64,000 nt of DNA, taken from SXOA01 sp046593355. GTDB taxonomy: Bacteria > Planctomycetota > Planctomycetia > Pirellulales > Pirellulaceae. Below, piece by piece: positions 1 to 9,485 of the stretch. The notes under the pieces were generated by a model that made no database searches, had not been told where the DNA came from, and worked only from the letters and a program-made list of their open reading frames with translations. The translations under genes were made by a program, and so were the position numbers. Within the stretch, counting starts at the first letter, position 1; each line of letters begins with the position of its first letter. Where the stretch lies: the NCBI GenBank assembly GCA_046593355.1, contig JBKJNY010000242.1:1-64000 (forward strand), read 5' to 3'.

Positions 1-108
1 GTTGTCGAAACCTGCCGACAGCAAGCACGCAATGTGTTCGCCTTCCTCGCCGACGCAGTTCAAGCACATATCGCCAAAAACCCTCCAACCTTACTCGCCG
101 GGGCGTGA
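1..108 (+). CDS. IS66-family transposase, C-terminal end (partial)
   Basis: The window opens inside a reading frame in frame 1 that ends at the TGA at 106-108. The 35 visible residues begin VVETCRQQARNVFAFLADAV and end with a short Pro/Leu/Ala tail. From family knowledge, this matches the very end of IS66-type (TnpC) transposases, where a 'ETCRQQ..NVF.FL..AV.AH' block closes the protein. The catalytic part lies outside the window, so its integrity cannot be judged. It marks the left border of the kinase/STAND region as a place of transposition. A chance match over such a short stretch is possible. Confidence 0.6.
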   Translation, partial: VVETCRQQARNVFAFLADAVQAHIAKNPPTLLAGA

Positions 109-583
109 ACGATTACCCAGACAGAAGGTACTTCGCCACGGCATTCTTGAGAGTCGTTGACATTTGCAAAGCTCCAGTGCCACCGGTGCTTGCTCCAATG
201 CTCATTCCTTTCGGCCGGTGGCTCTCGCTATGCTTCCTGCGGGTATGCCGCCGTCCGCGGTGCAAGATAAAGGGACCATTCGGAGTCGCGTCCAATCGGC
301 TAACAACCCCGTTCGAGCCTAATTCGTCTGGGTCGTAAGTGCCACTCGACGCCTGACGGCGTGATCTTGCGTCGGAGTTCGCGGCCGTCCGGAACTTTGT
401 CTTGGACCCAAAACGACAACATGCCGCGGACTGGTCGGACCGACGCGCGCAAGTATCGGGAGTGTCGCACTGATCAATTCCGTGGGATGGGCGGAACGTT
501 TTCCCGATCAACTCGAACGCGACCGTTCCAGCGAAATGGAACCATGCGTCGCACCTCTCACCGCTCGACGGCGCTGATCACCG
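109..583. other. Gene-free stretch downstream of the IS66 end
   Basis: No convincing gene is seen between the transposase end and the stop codon of the STAND protein at 584. The open frames here overlap on both strands and lack ribosome binding sites. The stretch holds one copy of a short motif (431-453) that recurs at 9022-9044 on the other side of the first kinase/STAND module. The transposon end must lie somewhere here, but no terminal inverted repeat could be recognised because the other end is outside the window. Confidence 0.5.
431..453. repeat. Module-border motif, copy A
   Basis: A 23-nt sequence beginning CTGGTCGGACCGA and ending GCGCGCAAG. It differs at a single base from 9022-9044. 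The two copies bracket the first kinase/STAND module. On the minus strand it contains GCGCGCGTCGGT, the same seed as the hairpin at 8965-8990. Confidence 0.5.
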
Positions 584-3500
584 CTATTTCGGCTTCTCCT
601 CCCTCTTCTTCAAAAGCGCCGCCACGTCGGCCCACAGTTGGGTGCACGCTTGCTGCTCATCCGGCGGGAGTTTGGACAGGGAAGCCGCGTCGCGGATGCC
701 GGCGAGGTCGGTGTCCTGCTGCCAGTGAAACAGCGTCTGTTGTACCGCGTCGCGGTCGGCGGGCTTGTCGGACTCCAGTTGTTTGTTGTGAAGAGCCAAG
801 TCGGCGCGGAGCCAGTCGAGGGCCTGGCCGCGGAATTTCGCCTTCGCCGCGTCGTCGGGCGAGGGCTCTCCCTGGTCTTGCCCGGCGGCGGCCAGTGCCG
901 CAGCGCAGGCGGCGTTGTAGCGCGGTTGAGCTTGGCGGTCGTCGGCGAGTTTCGGGTCGCTTGCCAGCGCCTCGGCCCAAAGTCGGGTGGCAAAGGCGAA
1001 TTTCTGCTGGTCGCAGGCAAACTTGGCAAAGGCCAGGCGTTCGGCGTTATCGGCTGGCTTGTCCTCCCCTCGAAGAATGGCCGGAAACCGCGTGTGGCGG
1101 GCATCCAGAAGCAATTGAGCCAGTTCCGCGGCCCAAGCTGGGTTATCGGGTTCCTTCGCCAGCTTCTCTTCCAACCACGTGCGGGCTTTCGTGCGGACGG
1201 TGTCCGCCAACGCAACCTGGCCGTCGGCAGCAAGTCGTCGTGCGAACTCGACAAGCAGTTTCGCCCCTTCCGGATTCCCGGTCGCAGCCCGCGACCAGTC
1301 GGCCGCGGCGGCATCCCAATTCTTCAACGCCTCATTCGCGCGAGCTCGGTTCACGAGCAGATCGACGTCAATCGTCTCCGGCGTGATGACATGGGCATAA
1401 TCGTCAACGGCTTCTGACCATTTTGTCAAGCGGATGTAGGCGTCGCCGCGGCGGCGATAAAGTCGCCGCAGGCGGGCAGACCCCGCCTCGGCCGGTTGAT
1501 CAGCGAGAATCTTGAGCAAGGCGGTGTCGTTGGCCACTTGCCTGGCGAAATCGATCTCCTGTGCGGCAAGTTCAAGTTCGGTGCGCAGTTCGAGCAGCCC
1601 GGCATTGCGGGGATCTTCGGCGAGCCGTTTTTCGAGCGCCGTCAGCAGTGGGAAAAACAGTTCGCCGGTCGCCTCGTCCACGAGATAATTGTCTTTCACC
1701 AGGTCAACATCTTCTTGTGTGCCGCCCACATGCCGCAACGTCAGGGTAATCTTCGTCCCGGCATTTCCCTCGATCATCTTTCCGAAATTGGGAATGGTCT
1801 CTTTCGTCATTTCGACGCCATTCACCTTTACAATGACGTCATTGATTGCCAACTTGCTGTGTGATGCGGGAGAATTCGCTTCCAGCCCGGTGACACGAAC
1901 GGCCGCGTCTTCGACGGCAAACGTGAACCCAAATCCGACGACCTTCGCGATTGCCGGAAGCCCATCCTGGGTACGGCGTTTTGCGCCTCCCTGCAACAGT
2001 CTTGCCGCGTCGGATGGCCGATTCTGATGAAACAGGGCTGTCGCCAGTCGCAGCAATCCGGGCGTGCGAAGCCAGGCCTCAGGTGCGCCAGGATCGGCGG
2101 CCACCAACCGATCGAACGCCGCAGCGGCCTCAGGCCACGCTTGGCGTGAAGCGTGCCAGTTGGCCTGCGCGGCGGCCAAGCCGGCTGGCACGCGCATGTC
2201 ACTCGAGTCGAGCTTTGCCATCGCTTCGTGCAGCCGTAGGTTTTCGGACAACATCCGGATGCGGTTCCGGAAGTCCGCGTTGGAATTCAGCAGACGTTTC
2301 AGATTTTCGGTGGCTCGGTCGGCATCGTTCCAGACAATCGGCGCAGTGGACCAAATGCCGCCACCCCATCCTCCAGCCAATAGCTGCCTTCCATCGGGAG
2401 AAAACGCAAGTGTAAACAGGGTGCCCAATTCGACGCTACCGGAATCCAACTGCATTAGTTCGCGCCGCGTCTCCACATTCCAGAGGCGGACCGTCAGGTC
2501 ATGGCTGCCCGTTGCCAGCGTCCGACCATCCGGGGAAAACACCAGAGCACTGATCTGACTGGAATGCCCCTTGAGCGTTTCAAGGGGATTTCCGGTGGCG
2601 ACGTCTAACAACTGCACGTTGCCCGCATTACTGCCCATAGCTAGGGTTTTACCGTCCGGCATGAAGGCCGTGGCTCGGACAAAACTCCCATCCGGATTCT
2701 GGAGCTTTTGTGTTGCTTTCCAGGTTGCGGTGGACCAGATGACCGCCTTCCCGCCTTGACCGACACTGACCATTTGCGTCCCGTCCCTCGAGAAGTCGAG
2801 AGAACTACAGTAGCCCAGGTCTCCGTCCAGTAGGTGGATCAGTCGGCGCGTGGCAACCTCCCAGACCTTCAACGAATTGGGAGAGTCGAATCCGCCGACC
2901 AGATATTTTCCATCGGGCGAAAACCCGAGTGCACCAACCGGCTCGGTCGCTGCCGGCAATCGCGCGAGTTCCGTTCCAGCATCGATGTCCCACAACGCGA
3001 CATAAGGACTTTCTTGTTGCCCGAAGTAACCCACCGCTAGGAGGCGGTAGTCGGTCGGCGAAAACGCCAGTGTAGAGATTGTACCCTTGGTATCGGTCGC
3101 CAATTCCCGTACGAGCCGCCCGGTGGTGGCGTCCCAAAGTGTGAGGCCGCGACGGTAATTTGTGCTGGACGCAATCAGTTGCCCGTCGGGCGAAAAACGG
3201 GACTTGAGCGACCAGCCATAACGCTCCAATGGCCGAATTGCCGCGCCGGCATTTTCCAGATTCCAGACTCTGGCCGTTCGGTCCACGCTCGTTGAGACAA
3301 GCCGCTTCCCGTCGCTCGAAAAAGCGAGGGACCTAATCGCTCCTTGATGCCCCTTGAGCGTTAGACTTGCGGGCTCTTGCTCATACTTTTGAATCTCGCG
3401 AACCGGTCGCATTCCCGCGTAATTCGCAGTGAGTTTCTGACCGTTCCAGATTTTGATTGTCCCTTGGGAATCCGCCGTGGCCAACTTCGCGCCGTCGCCA

Positions 3501-6208
3501 GAGAAGGCGATCGCCGAGACGGGCGAAACATGCGCGGCGCCATGCCACGTGTTGTAACGAAATGGGGCAGTGACGTAGCCGTGCAACGCTCCGCGCACCC
3601 TCTCGCCGATCGCGAATCGTTGGCCATCCGGACTCAACGCGGAAACACTCACCGAATCCGTAAGGCCGGAGCTTGCCAGCGGAATCACGGTTTTCTCGCT
3701 CGCGTCCAGGCGAAAGAGGGAATAGTCGTGTGCGATATTCCCATGGCCGACGACGGCCAATGTCAGACCATCGGCGGACAAGGCAATGCTTTCGGCGCGA
3801 TCGAATTTCCGATCGAAGGATGCGATCACCTCGCCGCTCACGGCGTTACACCAGCGAATCTTGCTGTCGACGATGACGATCCGGTGGTTGTCCCGTGAGA
3901 AGATCAGATCGCGGAATTGCTGATTGGCAGAGTCGAGTTGGAACGTCTCTTTGCCCGTGGAGGTGTCGAATACATGAACTTTTTTGCCTTCGGCCAGCGC
4001 GGCCAGTTGTCCGTTAGGTGACAAGGCGTAGGCCTGAAATTTGGGTCCGCCGGGCAGGTCGTAGCGACTCGCGGTATCTTCGGCCTGTGAATCCAGGTCC
4101 CAACGCCTCACTTGGCCGTTCTGGTCCAGCGTCACCAGTTGACCATTCGCGGTAAAAGCTGCGTCGACGACACCAACACTGTGCCCCGAGAAAACCGCGG
4201 CACTATGATCCAGCAAATGCTGGTAGTACTGCCACTCAAAGCCACGCCGATCATCTTTACCAGCTATTAGTCGCTGGTTCTGCTCGGGGATGTGAGCTTT
4301 CAACCGGCTGCGAAGCTGGGTCGCGGTGGATTGTGGATCTTTCCAGATGAACGGGACCAGTTGCATATCGGTCGTGTACAGCAGCTTGCGGCCTTCCTCT
4401 TCGGCGGCTCGAGCCGACCGCTCGGCCGCCTCGGCCTTAGACAGGCTTTCCGCAATTTCTGTCTTCTGGGATTCGACCACGGCAAGAGCCTTGGCTGTTT
4501 CATCCCGAGACTTCACCGCTCGATTCGCGTTTTCAGTGGCCTCTTCTTCGTTCTTTCGGGCTCTTTCCGCAGACTTGTCAGCAACTTCCGCCAGCCTGTT
4601 GGCTTTGTTATTGGCCACCAGCGCGGCGACGCAGGCCAGCCCCGCGATCACCGCCACGACGGCGAGGCCGCCGATCAATTTGCGGAGTTTGCTTGCCGAT
4701 CGCTGCTGCTGGTCCAGTCGCAGTTGCTGGGCCTCGGACAGGCGCTGCGCCTGCTCCAGCTCGTGCTGTCGCACCGCTTCGCGTGCTTCTTCTTCGACGA
4801 CGCTCGCCTGCTGGCTCGCCTCGAGAAAACCTATCGCCGCGACAAAACCCGGGCGGTAACGCTCGGCCCAGGCGGCGTTGGGCCGTTTGGCGAGTCGCCA
4901 CGCCAGCGCGATGCCCAGCTCCGGGTCGCGATACAGTCCCGCTTTCCCTCGTTCGTTGAGCGCCGCACTTTCCGACAGGCGGTGGTAGATGCCAGCGGCC
5001 TGCGTTTCTTCCTCGACCCACTGCCGCAGCCGGGTCCAGACGCGCATCAGGCTTTCGTGCGAAATATCGATGATCGTCTGGTCGGTCAGTGCGACCTCGG
5101 GTGACGGCATCAGGAACGTGACGCCATGCCGGCGGTAGGCGTCGATGATCGGCAGCAGCTCGTCGGCCGAGACTTCCAGAATTTGACACAAACGACCCAG
5201 CCGTTGCGGACGGCGAATGCCGCGGCTGTTCGATTCTTCGACCGTCAGCGCCTGGAACATTCCCTGGCACAATTCGCGCTGCCGATCGCTGGTCAGCGAC
5301 TGGTAGATTTCGTCGGCGTGCAACGACAGGGCCTGGGACATCTTGCCGACGCGCTGGTAGTCGTCGAGGTCGAGCGCCTCGGTGTCACCTTTCACGGCCC
5401 AGACGTCCCAGGTGCGCATGAGGGCATGCTGCAGACAGGGGAGCTGGTCCGCCTGCTGGCCGAGATCATTCAGCAGCCGTTGCAAGAGACGCGGTTCGAT
5501 CTGTCCGCCAGCGACCTTGATCGGCCCTTCGATTACTCGCTTGTATTGCTCGCGAGTCAGGCGCGGAATCAGGAACTCCCCCCGATTGACCATCTCGGCC
5601 AGGCCTTCGAACTGACCGCACTCGCCGATGAAGTCCGAACGCATCGTCAGCACGACGTAGATCGGCACCTCCTTCTGTGCCGCAGCTTCCAGCAGCAGGC
5701 TGACGAACTCGTTGGCGGCTTCCTGTTGCCACTGACCGGCTTCGTGAAAGCGAAAGATCTCCTCGAACTGATCGGCGACCAGCAGAAAGTTTGTGCCTTC
5801 GCCCAGGTCGGCCTGTTTGACCGCTTCGACCAGGCCGAACTGACTGCGGCTCAAGGTGGCCAGCAGGTTTTCGCGGGCGTGTTCTTCTTTTCGATCGTAG
5901 AGGTCGGCCTCCAGGAGCGCGTCGGTCAGGAGCGACAGCGGATTGCCGCCGGGATGCGTGACGGCGATCTCCCACGAGGCGCCGGCCCCGAGCATCTTGC
6001 CACCCAGCAGTTCCGACAACAGTCCGCAGCGAACCAGCGACGACTTGCCGCTGCCCGAGGTGCCCACGACCGCCACGAAGCGGTTGCTCCCCAGGCGCTG
6101 CAACAGCTCCAGCGTCTGTTCTTCGCGGCCAAAGAACAGGTAGTCCTCTTCCTGGGTGAAGGGGCGCAGACCGGGAAACGGGTTCTTGTTGGCAGGTGCA
6201 GTACTCAT
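584..6208 (-). CDS. Membrane-anchored nSTAND1 NTPase with WD40, PDZ-like and TPR regions (module 1)
   Basis: A 1874-residue protein. The start chosen is the ATG at 6206-6208, which overlaps the kinase stop as ATGA; the frame is open 16 codons further upstream. It opens with the nSTAND1 signature NPFPGLRPF at residues 9-17. The Walker A motif GTSGSGKSS lies at about 49-57 and Walker B LLVADQFEE at about 142-150. One hydrophobic segment at about 511-531 is followed by a charged coiled coil. About eleven WD40 repeats span 668-1300 (for example endings TVRLWNVETRREL), a PDZ-like domain spans 1421-1503, and TPR-like helices run to the end. Family knowledge: STAND NTPases are ligand-gated oligomerising switches with superstructure-forming repeats as sensors. 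Inference: the NTPase is cytoplasmic and the WD40/TPR part lies across the membrane. It is translationally coupled to the kinase gene. Confidence 0.85.
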   Translation of the reverse strand: MSTAPANKNPFPGLRPFTQEEDYLFFGREEQTLELLQRLGSNRFVAVVGTSGSGKSSLVRCGLLSELLGGKMLGAGASWEIAVTHPGGNPLSLLTDALLEADLYDRKEEHARENLLATLSRSQFGLVEAVKQADLGEGTNFLLVADQFEEIFRFHEAGQWQQEAANEFVSLLLEAAAQKEVPIYVVLTMRSDFIGECGQFEGLAEMVNRGEFLIPRLTREQYKRVIEGPIKVAGGQIEPRLLQRLLNDLGQQADQLPCLQHALMRTWDVWAVKGDTEALDLDDYQRVGKMSQALSLHADEIYQSLTSDRQRELCQGMFQALTVEESNSRGIRRPQRLGRLCQILEVSADELLPIIDAYRRHGVTFLMPSPEVALTDQTIIDISHESLMRVWTRLRQWVEEETQAAGIYHRLSESAALNERGKAGLYRDPELGIALAWRLAKRPNAAWAERYRPGFVAAIGFLEASQQASVVEEEAREAVRQHELEQAQRLSEAQQLRLDQQQRSASKLRKLIGGLAVVAVIAGLACVAALVANNKANRLAEVADKSAERARKNEEEATENANRAVKSRDETAKALAVVESQKTEIAESLSKAEAAERSARAAEEEGRKLLYTTDMQLVPFIWKDPQSTATQLRSRLKAHIPEQNQRLIAGKDDRRGFEWQYYQHLLDHSAAVFSGHSVGVVDAAFTANGQLVTLDQNGQVRRWDLDSQAEDTASRYDLPGGPKFQAYALSPNGQLAALAEGKKVHVFDTSTGKETFQLDSANQQFRDLIFSRDNHRIVIVDSKIRWCNAVSGEVIASFDRKFDRAESIALSADGLTLAVVGHGNIAHDYSLFRLDASEKTVIPLASSGLTDSVSVSALSPDGQRFAIGERVRGALHGYVTAPFRYNTWHGAAHVSPVSAIAFSGDGAKLATADSQGTIKIWNGQKLTANYAGMRPVREIQKYEQEPASLTLKGHQGAIRSLAFSSDGKRLVSTSVDRTARVWNLENAGAAIRPLERYGWSLKSRFSPDGQLIASSTNYRRGLTLWDATTGRLVRELATDTKGTISTLAFSPTDYRLLAVGYFGQQESPYVALWDIDAGTELARLPAATEPVGALGFSPDGKYLVGGFDSPNSLKVWEVATRRLIHLLDGDLGYCSSLDFSRDGTQMVSVGQGGKAVIWSTATWKATQKLQNPDGSFVRATAFMPDGKTLAMGSNAGNVQLLDVATGNPLETLKGHSSQISALVFSPDGRTLATGSHDLTVRLWNVETRRELMQLDSGSVELGTLFTLAFSPDGRQLLAGGWGGGIWSTAPIVWNDADRATENLKRLLNSNADFRNRIRMLSENLRLHEAMAKLDSSDMRVPAGLAAAQANWHASRQAWPEAAAAFDRLVAADPGAPEAWLRTPGLLRLATALFHQNRPSDAARLLQGGAKRRTQDGLPAIAKVVGFGFTFAVEDAAVRVTGLEANSPASHSKLAINDVIVKVNGVEMTKETIPNFGKMIEGNAGTKITLTLRHVGGTQEDVDLVKDNYLVDEATGELFFPLLTALEKRLAEDPRNAGLLELRTELELAAQEIDFARQVANDTALLKILADQPAEAGSARLRRLYRRRGDAYIRLTKWSEAVDDYAHVITPETIDVDLLVNRARANEALKNWDAAAADWSRAATGNPEGAKLLVEFARRLAADGQVALADTVRTKARTWLEEKLAKEPDNPAWAAELAQLLLDARHTRFPAILRGEDKPADNAERLAFAKFACDQQKFAFATRLWAEALASDPKLADDRQAQPRYNAACAAALAAAGQDQGEPSPDDAAKAKFRGQALDWLRADLALHNKQLESDKPADRDAVQQTLFHWQQDTDLAGIRDAASLSKLPPDEQQACTQLWADVAALLKKREEKPK

Positions 6209-8676
6209 GCGCACACCTGCCTGATCTGGCTGACGAAGGTGTCGAGTTCCGAACAAGATTGGAATTCGCCCGGCTGGCGGATCACGCCCGCCTGGTGAGA
6301 CTGGAACCGCTCCTTGCGACGGTCGTCGGGAGGCGCGATGTAGACCGCCTGGACTGCAATCGGCGCCGGGCGGCCGTAGCCGGTCGCCTTGAGCAGCTCA
6401 CGGAGCTTGATGTCGACCCAGGCCTTGGGGGCAGCGCCGTAGTAGACCAGAACCGCGTTGCAGGTCAGCAGGTTGTCCTGGTGCAGCGCCGCAGCGTCGG
6501 CGTCATTACCATCGAACGCGGGAAGGCTAACTTCCAGGCCCTGACCGAACAAGTAGTCTTCCAGGGCCTCCACGGCCGGTTCATCTTTCGCGTCGCAGAT
6601 CAGATACAGCTTTGGCGTTCCACTCGCCAACTTTGCGGGAGCAGCCGCTTTCGGCTTTTCCTCGGGCGGTGCCAGACGGCGAATGAGATCTTTCTTGAGC
6701 AGATTCAAATTGCCTTCGATGATCTCCGCGCGATGATGGAGGACCGGATTCTCCTGCACCTGGCGCACAAACGCGAGTTGCCTCTCATCGCCGGATTCAC
6801 CCCCCGGCATCCAGATCAGTCGCTGTAGATCCGCCTTGCCAGCCAGCTCGGCCGTCAGTCGCACCTGCAAGGCCTGGATCGATTCGGACGAGTCTTCGGG
6901 CGTCACCCCGTAACGCTGGCCCAGCAGGTGGATGGCGATGGTGCACTTGGCAAGGCATTCTCGCACCACTGTTTCGACGTCGCGCGACAGCATCGGCAGC
7001 GGCGATTCGGGAAGAACCACATGTCCCCGTTCAAGCAGCTCGCGGCGGATGCGGTCGCGCTCGTCCGCAACGTCTGACGTAGTCGTGGCAAGATAGACCC
7101 AGCGCCGGTGCGGATCCGGCGTTTTTGCGGAAGCCTCGCGGAGCTGCTTCAGCAAGCTCAGAACCTGGCAGCCATCGTAGGCCAGATCGTACACCCGCTC
7201 GAAGAAGCGCTGCTTCAGAACTGGTCCAAAGGTCTCGTCAAACTCGCGCACGCGCCCAGTTTCGGCATCGAGTTCGAAGAATTCGAAGCCGAACAGCGGC
7301 GAGAAGATGTCGAGGAGCGGTCGAGCCATCTGCTGTTCGGAGACCGCGGTCTTGAGCACTTTGAGCAGACGCGATTTCTCCTTGATGTAGCGGCCCCCGG
7401 TCTGCTCCGCGCCCTGCCAAAACTGTTCCACTTCCCGCCGGCACAGTTGAGAGTTCATGAAGGGTGGTGAGACGACCGAGATCATGGCCTTGGCCTGGGA
7501 AACCTGTTGCAGCAGTTCGGCCTCCATCCCCGACGAGACCGCGGCTTCCGGCAGGCGGGCGATGTGGACCTTTTCGCCCGAAAGTTGCTCCATCCGCACT
7601 TCGAGGTTGCGATGCAACTGCGATACCCAACCGGGTTTGCCCTCTTGCAGCGGGTAGTCGTCAATCGCCGCATAGTTCAGCAGCACGTCGCTGGTCCTCA
7701 GCTTCTCCAGCGAGAACGGCTCGGCCGCAATCCCGCCACGATTTCCCGCGAACGACGCCGTCGCTTCCAAAGGGCTCAACATTGGCGGCCCGGAGGCCGC
7801 TGGGCCATGTTCGAGCTCCCTGGCCAGATTCCGCAAATCGACCATCAGCTCGCGAGCCGTCTGGTAGCGGCGGTCGGGCGATTTCTGCAAGCACTTGAGC
7901 GTGATCCGCTCCAACTCGGGCGAAACGTTGTAGTTTAGCCGCGCGATGGCCGTCGGCTGGGCATGTACGATGTTGTTGACGATTTCGGCAAAGTTAGCAC
8001 CGGTAAACGGTCTTTGGCCAGTCGTCAGCTCGTAGAGGACGACGCCCACGCTGAAGATGTCGGTGCGATGATCGAGATCCTTGCCCAGCGCCTGTTCGGG
8101 GCTCATGTAGCTGGGGGTTCCCAGCACTTGACCCTGTTGCGTCTGTTGAAAATCCTGTGTGACGCCCGCCTGCTCCGTGCCGTGGGGCATCCGCTTGGCC
8201 AGGCCAAAGTCGAGGACCTTCACCTGACCGCGCTCGTTGAGACTGATGTTTGCCGGCTTGATGTCGCGATGCACAATCCGCCGGGTATGGGCGGCATCCA
8301 GTGCGTCGGCCACTTGCACCGCGATCTCGACGACGCGGGAGACTTCGAGCGGTCCCTGTTTCAGCAGCGCATCGAGCGGCTGACCCTCGACGAATTCCAT
8401 GGCGATAAACGGCAACCCCTCGTCCGTCTCGCCCACGTCGTACACAGTGCAGACATGCGGATGGTTGAGAGCCGAAGCGGCCCTGGCCTCGTTGAGGAAG
8501 CGCGCACGTCGCTCCGGGTCGACGGCCATTTCCGCGGGCAGGAACTTGATCGCCGCCTTACGCTCCAGACGGGTGTCCTCGGCCAGGAAGACTTCTCCCA
8601 TGCCGCCGGCGCCAAGCTTGGCAGTAATGCGATAGTGACCAACCGTTGTGCCAATCAAGGGTGATGTCTCTCTCAT
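6205..8676 (-). CDS. Ser/Thr protein kinase fused to TIR-like, DUF4062-like and second TIR-like domains (module 1)
   Basis: 823 residues. A Hanks-type kinase domain covers about 14-285: glycine loop LGAGGMGEV, catalytic Lys44 (AAIK), HRD at 136-138 (HRDIKPAN), DFG at 156-158 and SPEQ at about 192-195. A TIR-like domain follows at about 328-510, with LCRRE at 411-415 in the position of the TIR W-C-x-x-E motif, so the catalytic-type Glu415 is present. Next comes a DUF4062-like region at 526-660 (VYLATTTSDVADERDRIRR). A second TIR-like domain fills 688-823 (LYLICDAKDE; WVDIKLREL, with Lys where Glu would be expected). No transmembrane segment is seen. The stop overlaps the start of the STAND gene, so the two proteins probably act together. 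Inference: the kinase and TIR parts are the output or signalling arm of the STAND switch. Confidence 0.85.
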   Translation of the reverse strand: MRETSPLIGTTVGHYRITAKLGAGGMGEVFLAEDTRLERKAAIKFLPAEMAVDPERRARFLNEARAASALNHPHVCTVYDVGETDEGLPFIAMEFVEGQPLDALLKQGPLEVSRVVEIAVQVADALDAAHTRRIVHRDIKPANISLNERGQVKVLDFGLAKRMPHGTEQAGVTQDFQQTQQGQVLGTPSYMSPEQALGKDLDHRTDIFSVGVVLYELTTGQRPFTGANFAEIVNNIVHAQPTAIARLNYNVSPELERITLKCLQKSPDRRYQTARELMVDLRNLARELEHGPAASGPPMLSPLEATASFAGNRGGIAAEPFSLEKLRTSDVLLNYAAIDDYPLQEGKPGWVSQLHRNLEVRMEQLSGEKVHIARLPEAAVSSGMEAELLQQVSQAKAMISVVSPPFMNSQLCRREVEQFWQGAEQTGGRYIKEKSRLLKVLKTAVSEQQMARPLLDIFSPLFGFEFFELDAETGRVREFDETFGPVLKQRFFERVYDLAYDGCQVLSLLKQLREASAKTPDPHRRWVYLATTTSDVADERDRIRRELLERGHVVLPESPLPMLSRDVETVVRECLAKCTIAIHLLGQRYGVTPEDSSESIQALQVRLTAELAGKADLQRLIWMPGGESGDERQLAFVRQVQENPVLHHRAEIIEGNLNLLKKDLIRRLAPPEEKPKAAAPAKLASGTPKLYLICDAKDEPAVEALEDYLFGQGLEVSLPAFDGNDADAAALHQDNLLTCNAVLVYYGAAPKAWVDIKLRELLKATGYGRPAPIAVQAVYIAPPDDRRKERFQSHQAGVIRQPGEFQSCSELDTFVSQIRQVCA

Positions 8677-8964
8677 TCAACCCGGTATTCCTAAACAGGG
8701 AACCGTAGACGGCAGCCTCGAGGGGGGTGAGCAAACTGAACAGTTCCAATTAGTGTAAGGTAGCTGGCGGTACGGCCCGACACCAGCACGCGGGCTGGAT
8801 TTGGCTGCTCGGCCAGCGTGAATGATGTCCTGCTTAGGCGACAAGTCGCGTGTCGACCGAGGAAGAGGCGCCTCGAATCCTGCAAATTGCTCAAGTTCGA
8901 TCCAATCGACCGACAATGCGTGCATAGCGCTCCGATATGAGGCCGCGCAGCAAATTGCGTTGCG

Positions 8965-8990
8965 CGCGTCGGTGGGCATCGACCGACGCG
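8965..8990. repeat. Perfect hairpin between the modules
   Basis: The left arm CGCGTCGGT (8965-8973) and right arm ACCGACGCG (8982-8990) are exact inverted repeats around an 8-nt loop. Bases 8964-8986 recur exactly at 23825-23847, beyond the far end of module 2. Confidence 0.7.
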
Positions 8991-9016
8991 AATTAAGTCC
9001 ATGCCTTGAAAATACG

Positions 9017-9044
9017 TCGGTCTGGTCGGACCGATGCGCGCAAG
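9017..9044. repeat. Module-border motif, copy B
   Basis: TCGGTC (9017-9022) pairs with GACCGA (9029-9034). The 23 bases at 9022-9044 match 431-453 with one change. It is a second member of the TCGGT...ACCGA palindrome family found around the two modules. Confidence 0.5.
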
Positions 9045-9485
9045 AAGATGGTGGTGCTAAGTGCCTCCGAATGCATCTCATTCGCGTCCCGTTTTCATAA
9101 GTTATCGGGACTCTGATTCAGTTACGGCAATTCGGGGTGCTGCTTTGCTGTCGTGACCAAATCACCTTTTCCGCAAGGACAGGTGGCGCCATTCCAACAA
9201 ATGTCGAAGCGGTCTTCTTCCCGGTTCACCGGGCCGTTTGCGCGCCTCCGTAATGTGGTAGAGATCGGCTTCCGGCGGTGGTACTCTACCAATGTTTAGG
9301 CGGGCTGAAGCGAAAGTTACTTTGCCGCGTCGCGAATCGCGTCATGGGAGACTGGAATGGTCCACCCCTACAAAGTACTATGGTACGCTCCGGTGATGGT
9401 ACAGGTAGACCATCTGCTGCGGTGCAACGATTAGAGCCAGCAACTGATTATCTGTTGGTAGTTGAACAAAGAGAAAGACTCTCTC

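Larger units (their letters stand above)
8677..9485. promoter_or_regulatory. Divergent intergenic region between the two kinase/STAND modules
   Basis: An 809-nt spacer with no supportable gene, between two divergent kinase genes, so it must hold promoters for both modules. It contains a perfect 9-bp inverted repeat (CGCGTCGGT / ACCGACGCG, 8965-8990) and a second TCGGTC / GACCGA palindrome (9017-9034), each related to motifs at the outer ends of the modules. A minus-strand frame beginning MPTDA at 8979 is open but looks non-coding. No confident -35/-10 pair could be fixed by eye. Confidence 0.5.

Noticed and set aside
6706..8676. Reading the second TIR-like domain as an active NADase
   Set aside because: The residue at the catalytic Glu position is Lys in both paralogues (WVDIK, WVDFK), so binding or scaffolding is more likely.
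8677..9081. Minus-strand frame in the divergent spacer
   Set aside because: Would cover both promoters, has odd composition and no ribosome binding site. Kept only as part of the repeat observation.
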